64,000 nucleotides of DNA from Cronobacter muytjensii ATCC 51329 (GCF_001277195.1 NZ_CP012268.1:2108001-2172000); one strand, 5' to 3'; shown: positions 1 to 8,383, counted from the stretch's first letter. Notes: a model not told the origin generated them from the sequence alone. Made by a program: numbers and translations.

Positions 1-232
1 TAAGCTGGATAGCCCCCGCCTCGCGGGTGATGGCGCTCACCGGGCAGACCTGCGAGCAGGGCGCGTCTTCACAGTGATGGCAGAGCTGCGGCGCGGAGTC
101 TTGCTGATTACGCATAACCGTCAAACGCGGCCTGGATTGCAGACCATGCAGGCGGTGCGTCTCGGAACAGGCGGCCTCGCAGGTGTGGCAGCCGATACAG
201 AGCGTGGAGTCGGCAATGATAAAACGGTTCAC
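1..232 (-). CDS. hycB: Formate hydrogenlyase iron-sulfur subunit HycB (partial, C-terminus outside window)
   Basis: Electron-transfer subunit of formate hydrogenlyase, passing electrons from formate dehydrogenase H towards hydrogenase 3 on the cytoplasmic face of the inner membrane. Only about 77 N-terminal residues are present; the gene runs off the left edge. The translation starts MNRFIIADSTLCIGCHTCEA and continues with a second cysteine cluster (LCHHCEDAPCSQVCP), giving the ferredoxin-like 4Fe-4S pattern of HycB/HydN. The start is GTG (complement of 230-232), preceded by GGAGG. It follows hycA by about 80 bp in the same direction, the usual hycAB order. HydN is the main alternative, but the context immediately after hycA favours HycB. 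Confidence 0.92.
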   Translation of the reverse strand, partial: MNRFIIADSTLCIGCHTCEAACSETHRLHGLQSRPRLTVMRNQQDSAPQLCHHCEDAPCSQVCPVSAITREAGAIQL

Positions 233-284
233 CAGCGGTTCCTCCGGTGATAGTCATTTTTGACGAAAAGTGACGATGGCGGGC

Positions 285-305
285 AATTTCGACAGTCCCG
301 ACATG
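285..305. promoter_or_regulatory. Putative FhlA upstream activator site in the hycA-hycB gap
   Basis: The segment reads ATTTCGACAGTCCCGACATG (286-305). It shares the core ATTTCGACAG-N-C-N-CGACA with a second site in the hycA-hypA gap (about 899-916), so the two resemble copies of one operator. FhlA is known in E. coli to bind both the hyc-hyp gap and the hycA-hycB gap, and the position fits that arrangement. Assignment to FhlA is by position and similarity between the two sites. Confidence 0.5.
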
Positions 306-313
306 TCGTCCTG

Positions 314-778
314 TTAATGTGACGGCGCATCGCGGGCCGTCAGGATCTCGCTGATGCGCAGCGGCGCGTCATGCTGTACCGCGTCGTAAAGCGCGTCATA
401 GAGCGCCCCGATGTTATCGAGGTAGTGCGCCAGCACCTGCTCGCGGTCGCGGATATCGACCGTGCCGTCCAGCAGGCCCTGCGCGTCAAGTTGCGCCGTG
501 GCGAGCAGCGTCTCTTCGCGCCCGTCGCGGCGGGCTATCACATAATGAATAGTGCGAGAGTGAAAGCCTTCGGCCTGCTCCACGCGGACAGCGAAATGTT
601 CGAACAAAAAAAAGCACAGCCCGTTCTGCGGTTCGCAGCCGAGAGAATGGTGCAGTTTCTGGCGTGACAGCGTGATCGCCTGGACCAGCGTGTTGCAGTA
701 GGTATGCCAGTGCGCCTGTAAACAGCGGTGACGGTCGGCGATAACTTCCGCCTTCTGGCTTAATTCGGAGAGGATCAT
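314..778 (-). CDS. hycA: Formate hydrogenlyase regulatory protein HycA
   Basis: First gene of the hyc operon; in E. coli HycA counteracts FhlA-dependent activation of the formate regulon. The 154-residue product matches the family length. It shows the recognisable HycA pattern: an N-terminal SQKAEVIADRHRCLQAHW-type segment, CNTLVQAITLS, LCFFLFEHF and DIRDREQVLAHYL near the C-terminus. No catalytic motif is expected. The start at 778 lies about 25 nt downstream of the transcription start predicted from a sigma-54 promoter at 814-829. The gene is divergent from hypA. It is clearly more diverged from E. coli than the neighbouring hyp proteins, as is common for this regulator. Confidence 0.9.
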   Translation of the reverse strand: MILSELSQKAEVIADRHRCLQAHWHTYCNTLVQAITLSRQKLHHSLGCEPQNGLCFFLFEHFAVRVEQAEGFHSRTIHYVIARRDGREETLLATAQLDAQGLLDGTVDIRDREQVLAHYLDNIGALYDALYDAVQHDAPLRISEILTARDAPSH

Positions 779-813
779 GGTTACTCGCTCATTTAACAGA
801 GATAGCGCTGTTT

Positions 814-829
814 AGCAGGAACCATGCCA
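814..829 (-). promoter_or_regulatory. Sigma-54 promoter of the hyc operon
   Basis: On the minus strand the sequence is TGGCATGGTTCCTGCT: GG and GC are separated by exactly 10 nt, as in -24/-12 promoters. It points towards hycA with a predicted transcription start near 803. The stretch 831-870 behind it is AT-rich, which would suit the bend required between an enhancer-bound activator and sigma-54 polymerase, but no convincing IHF consensus was identified. Confidence 0.8.
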
Positions 830-884
830 CTTTTTATCTGATTGTATTTTAAGGTTTTATTAAAAATCGTCATGCCGCCTGTTC

Positions 885-916
885 TGTCACGACATGTCAT
901 TTCGACAGGCTCGACA
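885..916. promoter_or_regulatory. Putative FhlA activator site between hycA and hypA
   Basis: The region contains CACGACATGTCATTTCGACA followed by GGCTCGACA. Its right half matches the hycA-hycB gap site in the ATTTCGACAG core and the following CGACA. It lies upstream of both divergent sigma-54 promoters, 56-102 bp from the hyc -24 element and 38-69 bp from the hyp -24 element. FhlA binding is inferred from location and the duplicated motif. Confidence 0.5.
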
Positions 917-953
917 CCCGCCGCGACAGCCCGCCGCCCGCCTTTATCTGTAC

Positions 954-969
954 TGGCACCGTTATTGCA
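954..969 (+). promoter_or_regulatory. Sigma-54 promoter of hypABCDE-fhlA
   Basis: TGGCACCGTTATTGCA is an almost perfect -24/-12 element: TGGCAC and TTGCA with GG-N10-GC spacing (GG 955-956, GC 967-968). The predicted start is around 980, just ahead of the hypA ribosome-binding site GGAGG and the ATG at 998. This is the formate-inducible promoter expected for the hyp operon. Confidence 0.88.
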
Positions 970-997
970 TTGTTGAGCGCATCTTATCGGAGGCGTT

Positions 998-1348
998 ATG
1001 CATGAACTCACACTCTGCCAGCGGGCAGTTGAAATTATCGAACAGCAGGCGCAGCAGCTTAACGCGCGCAAGGTGACCGGCGTGTGGCTGGAAATCGGCG
1101 CGTTCTCCTGCGTCGAGCGCGGCGCGCTGGAATTTTGTTTTGAACTGGCGTGTCGCGACACGCGCGCCGAAGGCTGCCAGCTTCATCTCAGCCAGCAGGA
1201 GGCGCACTGCTGGTGCCCCCACTGCCAGCGCGACGTTCGGCTACTGACCTCGCTGGTTCGCCGCTGCCCGCATTGTCACCGCGCGGATCTGCGTATCGAC
1301 GCCGATGACAGCGTGCAAATCAAGCGTCTGGAAATAGAACAGGAGTAG
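998..1348 (+). CDS. hypA: Hydrogenase maturation nickel chaperone HypA
   Basis: Delivers Ni(II) to the large subunit of [NiFe]-hydrogenase, here presumably hydrogenase 3, together with HypB. The 116-residue protein begins MHELTLCQRAVE. The N-terminal amine, His2 and Glu3 form the nickel site of the family. A zinc-binding domain follows with two CPHC pairs (CWCPHC and RRCPHC) about 20 residues apart. GGAGG lies just upstream of the ATG. First gene of the hyp operon and divergent from hycA; 3 nt separate it from hypB. HybF is the paralogue, but the position next to hyc supports HypA. Confidence 0.95.
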   Translation: MHELTLCQRAVEIIEQQAQQLNARKVTGVWLEIGAFSCVERGALEFCFELACRDTRAEGCQLHLSQQEAHCWCPHCQRDVRLLTSLVRRCPHCHRADLRIDADDSVQIKRLEIEQE

Positions 1349-1351
1349 AAA

Positions 1352-2224
1352 ATGTGTACGACCTGCGGTTGCCAGCACGGCAACCTTTATATAGAAGGCG
1401 ACGAGCGCGACCCGCACTCGCCATTTCGCAAAGCCCCCTTCGCCGCCGCCCGACGCATTGCGGCCCCCATCACCACGGTTGACCTTACCGCGTTTACGCC
1501 CGCCGTCGCGCCGCAGGGCTGCCTGGATTATGGTCACGGCGAAGCGGGCACCCACGCGCCCGGCTTGAGCCAGCGCAAAATGGTCGAGATAGAAATCAAT
1601 GTGCTGGATAAGAACAACCAGATAGCGCAGCGCAATCGCCAGCGCCTCGCCGCGCGCGGGCAGCTGGCGCTGAATCTCGTCTCAAGCCCCGGCTCGGGCA
1701 AGACCACGCTGCTGACCGAAACGCTCAGACGCCTGCGGGGCGCCACCGCCTGCGCGGTGATTGAAGGCGACCAGCAGACGGTGAACGACGCCGAGCGCAT
1801 TCGCGCCACCGGCACGCCAGCTATCCAGGTCAATACTGGCAAAGGGTGTCATCTCGACGCGCAGATGGTGCAGGACGCGATGGCGCGCCTGCCGCTTGAG
1901 CAGGGCGGCGTGCTGTTTATCGAAAATGTCGGCAACCTTGTCTGCCCGGCCGGATTCGATCTCGGCGAGCGCCACAAAGTGGCGGTGCTCTCAGTGACGG
2001 AGGGCGAAGACAAGCCGCTTAAATACCCGCATATGTTCGCCGCCGCCTCGCTGATGCTGCTCAATAAAGTGGATCTCCTGCCGTACCTGAATTTCGACGT
2101 CGAAAAATGCATGGCGTACGCGCGCGAGGTCAATCCGGATATCACTATCTTGCTGGTCTCCGCCACTCGCGGCGACGGCATGAGCGCCTGGCTTTCCTGG
2201 CTGGAGGAACAGCGATGTGCATAG
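1352..2224 (+). CDS. hypB: Hydrogenase nickel incorporation GTPase HypB
   Basis: SIMIBI-class GTPase that acts with HypA to insert nickel into the hydrogenase large subunit. In the 290-residue protein, the N-terminal MCTTCGC motif is the high-affinity nickel site seen in E. coli HypB. The P-loop SPGSGKTT is at 112-119. Cys166-His167 (GKGCHLD) and Cys198 (NLVCPAGFD) form the metal site in the GTPase domain. The His-rich tail present in some species is absent. The gene overlaps hypC by 10 nt, indicating translational coupling. Confidence 0.96.
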   Translation: MCTTCGCQHGNLYIEGDERDPHSPFRKAPFAAARRIAAPITTVDLTAFTPAVAPQGCLDYGHGEAGTHAPGLSQRKMVEIEINVLDKNNQIAQRNRQRLAARGQLALNLVSSPGSGKTTLLTETLRRLRGATACAVIEGDQQTVNDAERIRATGTPAIQVNTGKGCHLDAQMVQDAMARLPLEQGGVLFIENVGNLVCPAGFDLGERHKVAVLSVTEGEDKPLKYPHMFAAASLMLLNKVDLLPYLNFDVEKCMAYAREVNPDITILLVSATRGDGMSAWLSWLEEQRCA

Positions 2225-2493
2225 GCATTCCGGGGCAGGTCTGCGAACTGCTTACGGGCAATCTCGCCCGCGTCGAGGTGTGCGGCGTCACGCGCGAAGT
2301 GGATCTGACGCTGGTGGGCACGCATGACGACGCGGGCGCGCCGCGTCTTGGTCAGTGGGTGCTGGTGCATGTCGGCTTCGCCATGAGCCTGATTAACGAG
2401 CGCGACGCGCGCGAGACGTTAGAGGCGCTGCAAAACATGTTTGAGGTGGAGCCGGATGTCGGCGCGCTGCTGTATGGCGAGGAGAACCGCTGA
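2215..2493 (+). CDS. hypC: Hydrogenase maturation chaperone HypC
   Basis: Small chaperone (92 residues) that with HypD carries the Fe(CN)2CO unit to the hydrogenase large-subunit precursor. The chosen start gives MCIGIPGQV, with the essential Cys2 exposed after Met removal; a start further upstream would bury this Cys. The ATG at 2215 lies inside the last codons of hypB, and the TGA at 2491-2493 overlaps the hypD ATG by one base. The beta-barrel core ends with HVGFAMSLIN, a typical HypC/HybG signature. Confidence 0.95.
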   Translation: MCIGIPGQVCELLTGNLARVEVCGVTREVDLTLVGTHDDAGAPRLGQWVLVHVGFAMSLINERDARETLEALQNMFEVEPDVGALLYGEENR

Positions 2494-3614
2494 TGCGCTT
2501 TGTTGATGAATACCGCAACCCCGACCAGGTGCTGCGCTTAGTTGACCGGCTGCGCGAGCGCGCGGCCCTGCTCTCCACTACCGCGCAGCATCCGCTGCAC
2601 ATCATGGAGGTGTGCGGCGGCCATACGCACGCCATTTTTAAATTCGGCCTCGACCGCCTGCTGCCGGAGAACATCGAATTCATACACGGGCCGGGCTGTC
2701 CGGTCTGCGTGCTGCCGATGGGACGCATCGATAACGCCACCGAAATTGCCCGCCGCCCCGGCGTTATCTTCTGCACCTTCGGCGACGCGATGCGCGTACC
2801 CGGTAAAAACGGCTCGCTGTTACAGGCTAACGCGCAGGGCGCGGATGTGCGTATCGTCTACTCGCCGATGGATGCGCTACGCATCGCCGAACAGCATCCG
2901 CAGCGTGAGGTCGTGTTCTTTGGTTTAGGCTTTGAAACCACCATGCCCGCCACCGCGCTGACGTTGATGCAGGCGAAAGCGCGCGGCGTCGGGAACTTTT
3001 ACTTTTTCTGCCAGCACATCACGCTGATCCCGACCCTGCAAAGCCTGCTGGAGCAGCCCGATAACCAGACCGACGCCTTTCTGGCGCCGGGGCATGTCAG
3101 CATGGTGATCGGCACCGGGCCGTACGATTTTATCGCCGGACGTTTCGCCCGCCCGCTGGTGGTCGCCGGTTTCGAGCCGCTGGATCTGCTGCAGGGCGTA
3201 CTGATGCTGGTGGAGCAGCGCATCGCCGGGAAAAGCCTTGTGGAGAACCAGTACCGCCGCGTGGTGCCGGATGCGGGCAACCCGGCGGCGCAACAGGCGA
3301 TCGACGCGGTGTTTTGCGTCGAAGGCGACAGCGAATGGCGCGGCCTCGGTGTTATCCCCCACTCCGGTGTGCGGCTACGCGCGCCATACCGCGCTTTTGA
3401 CGCCGAGGCGCATTTCACGCCTGCGCCGCAGCAGGTCAATGATTCGCCGCTCGCCCGCTGCGGCGATGTGTTAACCGGGCGCTGCAAACCTGCCGGGTGC
3501 CCGCTGTTCGGCACGCGCTGCAACCCGCAAAACGCCTTCGGCGCGCTGATGGTCTCTTCGGAGGGCGCCTGCGCGGCGTGGTATCAATATCGTTCAGAGG
3601 AATGCGAAGCATGA
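2493..3614 (+). CDS. hypD: Hydrogenase maturation scaffold HypD
   Basis: Iron-sulfur scaffold on which the Fe(CN)2CO cofactor is assembled with HypC and HypE. The 373-residue length matches the family. Visible signatures are MEVCGGHTHAIFKFG with the catalytic Cys, GPGCPVCVLP, GFETTMPATA, and C-terminal cysteines (CKPAGCPLFGTRCNP) that bind the 4Fe-4S cluster. It overlaps hypC by one base, and its stop overlaps the hypE start (ATGA), so hypC-hypD-hypE are tightly coupled. Confidence 0.96.
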   Translation: MRFVDEYRNPDQVLRLVDRLRERAALLSTTAQHPLHIMEVCGGHTHAIFKFGLDRLLPENIEFIHGPGCPVCVLPMGRIDNATEIARRPGVIFCTFGDAMRVPGKNGSLLQANAQGADVRIVYSPMDALRIAEQHPQREVVFFGLGFETTMPATALTLMQAKARGVGNFYFFCQHITLIPTLQSLLEQPDNQTDAFLAPGHVSMVIGTGPYDFIAGRFARPLVVAGFEPLDLLQGVLMLVEQRIAGKSLVENQYRRVVPDAGNPAAQQAIDAVFCVEGDSEWRGLGVIPHSGVRLRAPYRAFDAEAHFTPAPQQVNDSPLARCGDVLTGRCKPAGCPLFGTRCNPQNAFGALMVSSEGACAAWYQYRSEECEA

Positions 3615-4621
3615 ACACGATTACCCTCGCCCACGGCAGCGGCGGGCAGGCGATGCAGCTGCTGATCAACCGCTTGTTTATGCAGGCGTTCGACAACCCG
3701 TGGCTCGCCGAGCAGGAAGATCAGGCGCGTCTGCCGGTCACCGAGCTGGCCGCGAGCGGCGATCGGATCGCCTTCTCCACGGACAGTTACGTGATTGACC
3801 CGCTGTTTTTCCCCGGTGGCGATATCGGCAAGCTCGCCATCTGCGGCACCGCCAATGACGTGGCGGTCAGCGGCGCGCTGCCGCGCTGGCTCTCCTGCGG
3901 GTTTATCATAGAAGAAGGTCTGCCGATGGCGACGCTTGAGCAGGTGGCGCAGAGCATGGCGGCCACCGCGCGCGCGGCGGGCATCCAGATTGTCACCGGC
4001 GACACCAAAGTGGTGCCGCGCGGCGCGGCAGATAAAATTTTCATTAACACCGCCGGGCTGGGCGCTATCCCTGCCGGCCTGCACTGGGGCGCGCGGCAGC
4101 TTGCGCCCGGCGATGTGCTGCTGGTCTCCGGCACGCTTGGCGACCACGGCGCGACTATCCTCAACCTGCGTGAAAACCTGGGACTTGAGGGCGAGCTCGC
4201 GAGCGACTGCGCCCTGCTTTCGCCGCTCATTCAGCGCCTGCGCGACGTGCCGGGCGTGAAGGCGCTGCGCGACGCCACCCGCGGCGGCGTCAATGCCGTA
4301 GCGCATGAGTTTGCGGCAAGCGCGGGCTGCGGAATAGAACTCCAGGAGCGCGCGCTGCCGCTGAAGCCCGCAGTGCGCGGCGTCTGCGAACTGCTCGGCC
4401 TTGATGCGCTGAACTTCGCCAATGAGGGCAAACTGGTCATCGGCGTGGCGCGAGAGTCCGTGGCGACGGCGCTTTCGGCGCTGCACGCGCACCCGCTGGG
4501 GCGCGAGGCGGCGGTTATTGGCGAGGTGGTGGCGCAGAAAGGGGTGCGCGTCGCCGGGCTGTATGGCGTGAAGCGCACGCTTGATCTGCCGCACAGCGAA
4601 CCTTTACCCCGGATTTGCTAA
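3611..4621 (+). CDS. hypE: Carbamoyl dehydratase HypE (cyanide ligand synthesis)
   Basis: Dehydrates the carbamoyl group placed by HypF on its C-terminal cysteine to a thiocyanate, the source of the CN ligands. The 336-residue product has the PurM/AIR synthase fold signature HGSGGQAMQ at the N-terminus, NDVAVSGA and TGDTKVV internally, and the essential C-terminal PRIC ending. The frame is open further upstream (to 3497), but the ATG at 3611 overlapping the hypD stop matches homologues, so it is taken as the start. hypF is not in this window. Confidence 0.96.
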   Translation: MNTITLAHGSGGQAMQLLINRLFMQAFDNPWLAEQEDQARLPVTELAASGDRIAFSTDSYVIDPLFFPGGDIGKLAICGTANDVAVSGALPRWLSCGFIIEEGLPMATLEQVAQSMAATARAAGIQIVTGDTKVVPRGAADKIFINTAGLGAIPAGLHWGARQLAPGDVLLVSGTLGDHGATILNLRENLGLEGELASDCALLSPLIQRLRDVPGVKALRDATRGGVNAVAHEFAASAGCGIELQERALPLKPAVRGVCELLGLDALNFANEGKLVIGVARESVATALSALHAHPLGREAAVIGEVVAQKGVRVAGLYGVKRTLDLPHSEPLPRIC

Positions 4622-4714
4622 ACCCTGTTCCTGCGCAAGAACCTGATAAACAGGCTGCGGATACAATATTGATTTACGTTTTCGCCCGTTGCGAAATCAT
4701 TCTGGATGAGCCTA

Positions 4715-6790
4715 ATGTCATACACACCCATGAGCGATCTCGGCCAGCAAGGGTTGTTCGATATCACTCGTACTCTGATGCGCCAGCCCGATCTGTGCGC
4801 GCTGGCGGAGGCGTTGCAATCGCTGCTTACCGCCTCAGGCATGGCGGATCGGGTCAACATTCTGCTTTATCACCCCAGGCATCAGCGCACCTGCTTTTAC
4901 AGCGTCGACGGCGTCGGCAATGCAGTGACATATGAAGACGAAACGGTGCTTTCCCACGGCCCGGTGCGGCGGCTGCTGTCGCGCCCGGAGGTACTGCACT
5001 GCCGGTATGAGGAGTTCGCTGAGACCTGGCCGCAGCTCGCCGCCCTGCCGCTCTACCCGCCGTTTGGCCACTACTGCCTGGCGCCGCTCGCCGCCGAAGG
5101 GCATATTTTCGGCGGCTGCGAGTTTATCCGCGACGCGCGCGAAAGCTTCAGCGAAAAGGAGTTCTCCCGGCTACAGACGCTGACGCAGATAGTGAGCGTG
5201 GCGGCGGAGCAGATCCAGACGCGCCTTGGCAACAGCCAGGATTACGCGCTGCTGTGTCGCGAGCGCGACGACTTTCGCATCCTTGTCGCCATTACCAATG
5301 CGGTGCTCTCCAAGCTGCATCTCGACGAACTGGTGACCGAGATCTCGCACGAGATCCACCGCTATTTCAATATCGACTCGATAAGCATCGTGCTGCCGTC
5401 TGCGCGCAAGGGCAAACTGACGGTCTATTCCACGCACTACGTTGACGAAGCCGCGCCGCTGCACGATCACAGTGAGGTACAGGAGAAAGGCACGCTCTCC
5501 GCCAGAGTATTCAGCACGCGCGAAATGCTGCTGGTGAAACTGCACCAGCGCGATGAGCTCGCGCCTTACGAGCAGATGCTGTTTGAGATGTGGAACGACC
5601 AGATCCAGACCATCTGCCTGCTGCCCCTGATGTTTGGCGAGAAAATGCTCGGCGTGCTGAAGCTCGCGCAGTGCGAGGAGCACATTTTCACCGCCGCCAA
5701 TTTAAAACTGCTGCGCCAGATCGCCGAGCGTATCGCCATCGCCGTGGATAACGCGCTGGCGTATCAGGAGATCCATCGCCTGAAAGAGCGTCTGGTGGAT
5801 GAAAACCTGGCGCTGACCGAGCAAATCAACAACGTACCGGCGGATTTCGGTGAAATCATCGGCCGTTCGGACGCCATGATGGCCGTGATGAAACAGGTAG
5901 AGATGGTGGCGAAAAGCGACAGTACGGTGCTGATCCTTGGTGAAACCGGCACCGGGAAAGAGCTTATCGCGCGCGCTATCCATAACCTGAGCGACCGTAA
6001 CGGACGGCGGATGGTGAAACTCAACTGCGCGGCGATGCCCGCAGGCCTGCTGGAGAGCGATCTGTTCGGCCACGAGCGCGGCGCCTTTACCGGCGCGAGC
6101 GCCCAGCGCATTGGTCGTTTTGAGCTTGCCGACAAGAGCAGTCTGTTTCTCGATGAAGTGGGCGATATGCCGCTGGAGCTACAGCCGAAGCTGCTGCGCG
6201 TCTTGCAGGAGCAGGAGTTCGAGCGGCTCGGCAGCAATAAAGTTATCCAGACCGACGTGCGGCTTATCGCCGCCACTAACCGTGACTTGCGCCAGATGGT
6301 GGCCGACCGCGAGTTTCGCAGCGATCTCTACTACCGCCTGAACGTATTCCCCATTCAACTGCCGCCGCTGCGCGAACGCCCGGAGGATATCCCGCTGCTG
6401 GTGAAGGCGTTCACCTTTAAAATCGCCCGTCGCCTGGGGCGCAGCATCGACAGTATTCCCGCCGAAACGCTGCACACGTTAAGCCAGATGGAGTGGCAGG
6501 GTAACGTGCGCGAGCTGGAGAACGTGATTGAGCGCGCCGTGCTGCTGACGCGCGGCAATGTGTTGCAGCTCTCGTTGCCGGAGCTGACGCTGCGCCCGGC
6601 GAAAAAACCGGCCGCACCGCCCGTTGATGTGCGCGACGGCGAAGACGAGGTGGCGCGGATTATCCGGGTATTAAAAGAAACCAACGGCGTTATCGCCGGG
6701 CCAAAAGGCGCCGCCGCGCGTCTTGGCGTGAAGCGCACCACGCTGCTTTCCCGCATGAAACGGCTGGGGATCGATAAGGACGCGTTGTAA
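4715..6790 (+). CDS. fhlA: Formate hydrogenlyase transcriptional activator FhlA
   Basis: Sigma-54-dependent activator that senses formate and drives hyc, hyp and fdhF expression. The 691 residues contain two N-terminal GAF-type sensor segments (roughly 20-170 and 195-345) and a central AAA+ domain. That domain has Walker A GETGTGKE, the sigma-54 contact motif GAFTGA and Walker B SLFLDEVGD. A Fis-type helix-turn-helix closes the protein (GAAARLGVKRTTLLSRMKRLG). The AAA+ and DNA-binding parts are very close to E. coli, while the sensor half is more diverged. The start giving MSYTPMSDLG matches homologues; an in-frame ATG at 4706 would add three residues. Cotranscription with hypABCDE is likely; the gap to hypE is 93 bp with no terminator. 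Confidence 0.95.
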   Translation: MSYTPMSDLGQQGLFDITRTLMRQPDLCALAEALQSLLTASGMADRVNILLYHPRHQRTCFYSVDGVGNAVTYEDETVLSHGPVRRLLSRPEVLHCRYEEFAETWPQLAALPLYPPFGHYCLAPLAAEGHIFGGCEFIRDARESFSEKEFSRLQTLTQIVSVAAEQIQTRLGNSQDYALLCRERDDFRILVAITNAVLSKLHLDELVTEISHEIHRYFNIDSISIVLPSARKGKLTVYSTHYVDEAAPLHDHSEVQEKGTLSARVFSTREMLLVKLHQRDELAPYEQMLFEMWNDQIQTICLLPLMFGEKMLGVLKLAQCEEHIFTAANLKLLRQIAERIAIAVDNALAYQEIHRLKERLVDENLALTEQINNVPADFGEIIGRSDAMMAVMKQVEMVAKSDSTVLILGETGTGKELIARAIHNLSDRNGRRMVKLNCAAMPAGLLESDLFGHERGAFTGASAQRIGRFELADKSSLFLDEVGDMPLELQPKLLRVLQEQEFERLGSNKVIQTDVRLIAATNRDLRQMVADREFRSDLYYRLNVFPIQLPPLRERPEDIPLLVKAFTFKIARRLGRSIDSIPAETLHTLSQMEWQGNVRELENVIERAVLLTRGNVLQLSLPELTLRPAKKPAAPPVDVRDGEDEVARIIRVLKETNGVIAGPKGAAARLGVKRTTLLSRMKRLGIDKDAL

Positions 6791-6800
6791 GCGTGGGGGT

Positions 6801-6848
6801 GGCGGGTGCGTTGCGCTTACCCGCCATGCCCGCCTTATGCTACCCGCC
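6801..6848. repeat. REP-like palindrome between fhlA and puuP
   Basis: GGCGGGTGCGTTGCGCTTAC followed by CCGCC forms an imperfect stem, and a partial unit (TACCCGCC) follows at 6841. The same element in variant form occurs three more times in the puuB/autotransporter gap (14531, 14583, 14953). It separates the convergent 3' ends of fhlA and puuP and may also act as a transcription or mRNA end. Confidence 0.7.
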
Positions 6849-6852
6849 TGGC

Positions 6853-8214
6853 TCACTCGCCTTTAAACATCGGCGGCGGCTGGCGGAAGCGGCGCGTAAG
6901 CCACGTCAGGTACGCGAGCCCGAGCGCCGCCCAGATGAGCCCCATCGTCAGCGAGCTTTTCTCCAGATTCAGCCAGAGTACCGCCACCGTCAGCGCGCCG
7001 ACCAGCGGCAGGATCAGATAGTTCACCCGGTCCTTCCACCCTTTGTTACGCCCTTCGCGCAGGAAGAAATGGTTCACCACCGACAGGTTCACAAACGTAA
7101 AGGCCACCAGCGCGCCGAAGTTAATCAACGCCGTCGCCGTCACGAGGTCGAACGACAGCGCGCTTAGCGCCACCACGCCCACCAGAATCACGTTCAGCGC
7201 CGGCGTGCGCCATTTCGGGTGCACATAGCCGAACACTTTTTCCGGAAAGACATTGTCGCGCCCCATCACATACAGCAGGCGCGACACGCTCGCGTGCGAC
7301 GCCAGCCCCGACGCCAGCGTGTTCACAAACGTACAGCACAGGAACACCGACTGGAACAGCTTGCCGCCCACGTACAGCGCTATTTCCGGCAGCGCCGCGT
7401 CCGGCTCTTTAAAGCGTCCCATCGTCGGGAAAAAGAGCTGAATAAAGAATGAGGCGGCGATGAAAATCACGCCGCCATATAACGCGGTGAGAAAAATCGC
7501 GCGCGGAATGGTTTTCCCGGCGTCCGGCGTCTCTTCAGAGAGCGTCGTCACCGCGTCAAAGCCAAGGAACGAGAAACAGACGATGGTCGCGCCGGTAATA
7601 ATCGGCAGTAGCTGCGCATTTTCGCTGATAAAGGGCTGTACCGACCAGACGGTGCCCGCCCCTTCGCCGTTATGCAGCCCGTGGATCACCAGAAAGATAA
7701 ACACCGCGATGATAGCCACCTGTACCGTCACAAACAGGGTATTGAAGTTCGCCACCAGGTTGACGCTTTTAAGGTTGGCGATGGTCATGATCCCGACATA
7801 GAGCACTACCCAGATCCACTGGGGCACATCCGGGAACATCGCGGAGAGATAGAGCTTCGCCAGCAGAACATTGATCATCGGCAGGAACAGATAATCGAGA
7901 AGCGACGACCAGCCCACCAGAAAACCGACGTGGGGGTTAATCGCCTGCTGGGCGTAAGTGTAGGCGGAGCCCGCCGTCGGGAAGCGCTTCACCAGCTTGC
8001 CGTAGCTGATGGCGGTAAAGAGTACGCCTGCGAGCGCCAGCAAATAGGAGGCCGGGACGTGGCCGTTGCTGATGCCGGAGACAATGCCGAAGGTGTCGAA
8101 CACGGTCATCGGGGTCAGATAGGCGAGGCCCATCATCACCACCTGCCAGAGTTTAAGCGATTTGCGCAGCTGCGGACGCGCCGCGGCCACATTGAGATCG
8201 ACGTTAATCGCCAT
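6853..8214 (-). CDS. puuP: Putrescine importer PuuP
   Basis: APC-family amino acid/polyamine permease of the inner membrane, importing putrescine for the Puu pathway. The 453-residue protein has about 12 hydrophobic segments. The N-terminal region WQVVMMGLAYLTPMTVFDTF and the segment FLGFDAVTTLSEETPDA match PuuP closely and separate it from PlaP and other APC members. It lies downstream of puuA in the same orientation, as in E. coli, but 389 bp away. Its ATG overlaps the stop of a possible small upstream frame (8204-8383). Confidence 0.95.
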   Translation of the reverse strand: MAINVDLNVAAARPQLRKSLKLWQVVMMGLAYLTPMTVFDTFGIVSGISNGHVPASYLLALAGVLFTAISYGKLVKRFPTAGSAYTYAQQAINPHVGFLVGWSSLLDYLFLPMINVLLAKLYLSAMFPDVPQWIWVVLYVGIMTIANLKSVNLVANFNTLFVTVQVAIIAVFIFLVIHGLHNGEGAGTVWSVQPFISENAQLLPIITGATIVCFSFLGFDAVTTLSEETPDAGKTIPRAIFLTALYGGVIFIAASFFIQLFFPTMGRFKEPDAALPEIALYVGGKLFQSVFLCCTFVNTLASGLASHASVSRLLYVMGRDNVFPEKVFGYVHPKWRTPALNVILVGVVALSALSFDLVTATALINFGALVAFTFVNLSVVNHFFLREGRNKGWKDRVNYLILPLVGALTVAVLWLNLEKSSLTMGLIWAALGLAYLTWLTRRFRQPPPMFKGE

Positions 8215-8383
8215 CGCGCGTTCCCCCTTTCGTCTCTGTGAGGCATGGCGAAACAGAGGCCGGAGGGGGTCGTCGTAGCGCGCGCTGAGTCAGCGGGTTA
8301 ACACACACAGTTGGCGCTGGCCCGTAATGGCTGCGGCTCAGGCGGACGCCCGCGCGCAGCGGACAGACATAAAGTGGCACCAT
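8204..8383 (-). CDS. Possible 59-residue leader ORF coupled to puuP
   Basis: A small frame in the puuA-puuP gap starts MVPLYVCPLRAG and has a good GAGG about 8 nt upstream of its ATG. Its TAA stop falls inside the first codons of puuP (ATGGCGATTAA), an 11-nt overlap that would allow translational coupling. The product is Arg- and Pro-rich, including a PPP run, and no family was recognised. It may be a regulatory leader peptide or a chance frame in GC-rich DNA. The rest of the gap (8384-8603) shows no other gene. Confidence 0.35.
   Translation of the reverse strand: MVPLYVCPLRAGVRLSRSHYGPAPTVCVNPLTQRALRRPPPASVSPCLTETKGGTRDGD

Noticed and set aside
3584..4594. 336-codon frame antisense to hypE
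   Set aside because: Shadow of a well-recognised hyp gene; the translation is Arg/His-rich with no family.
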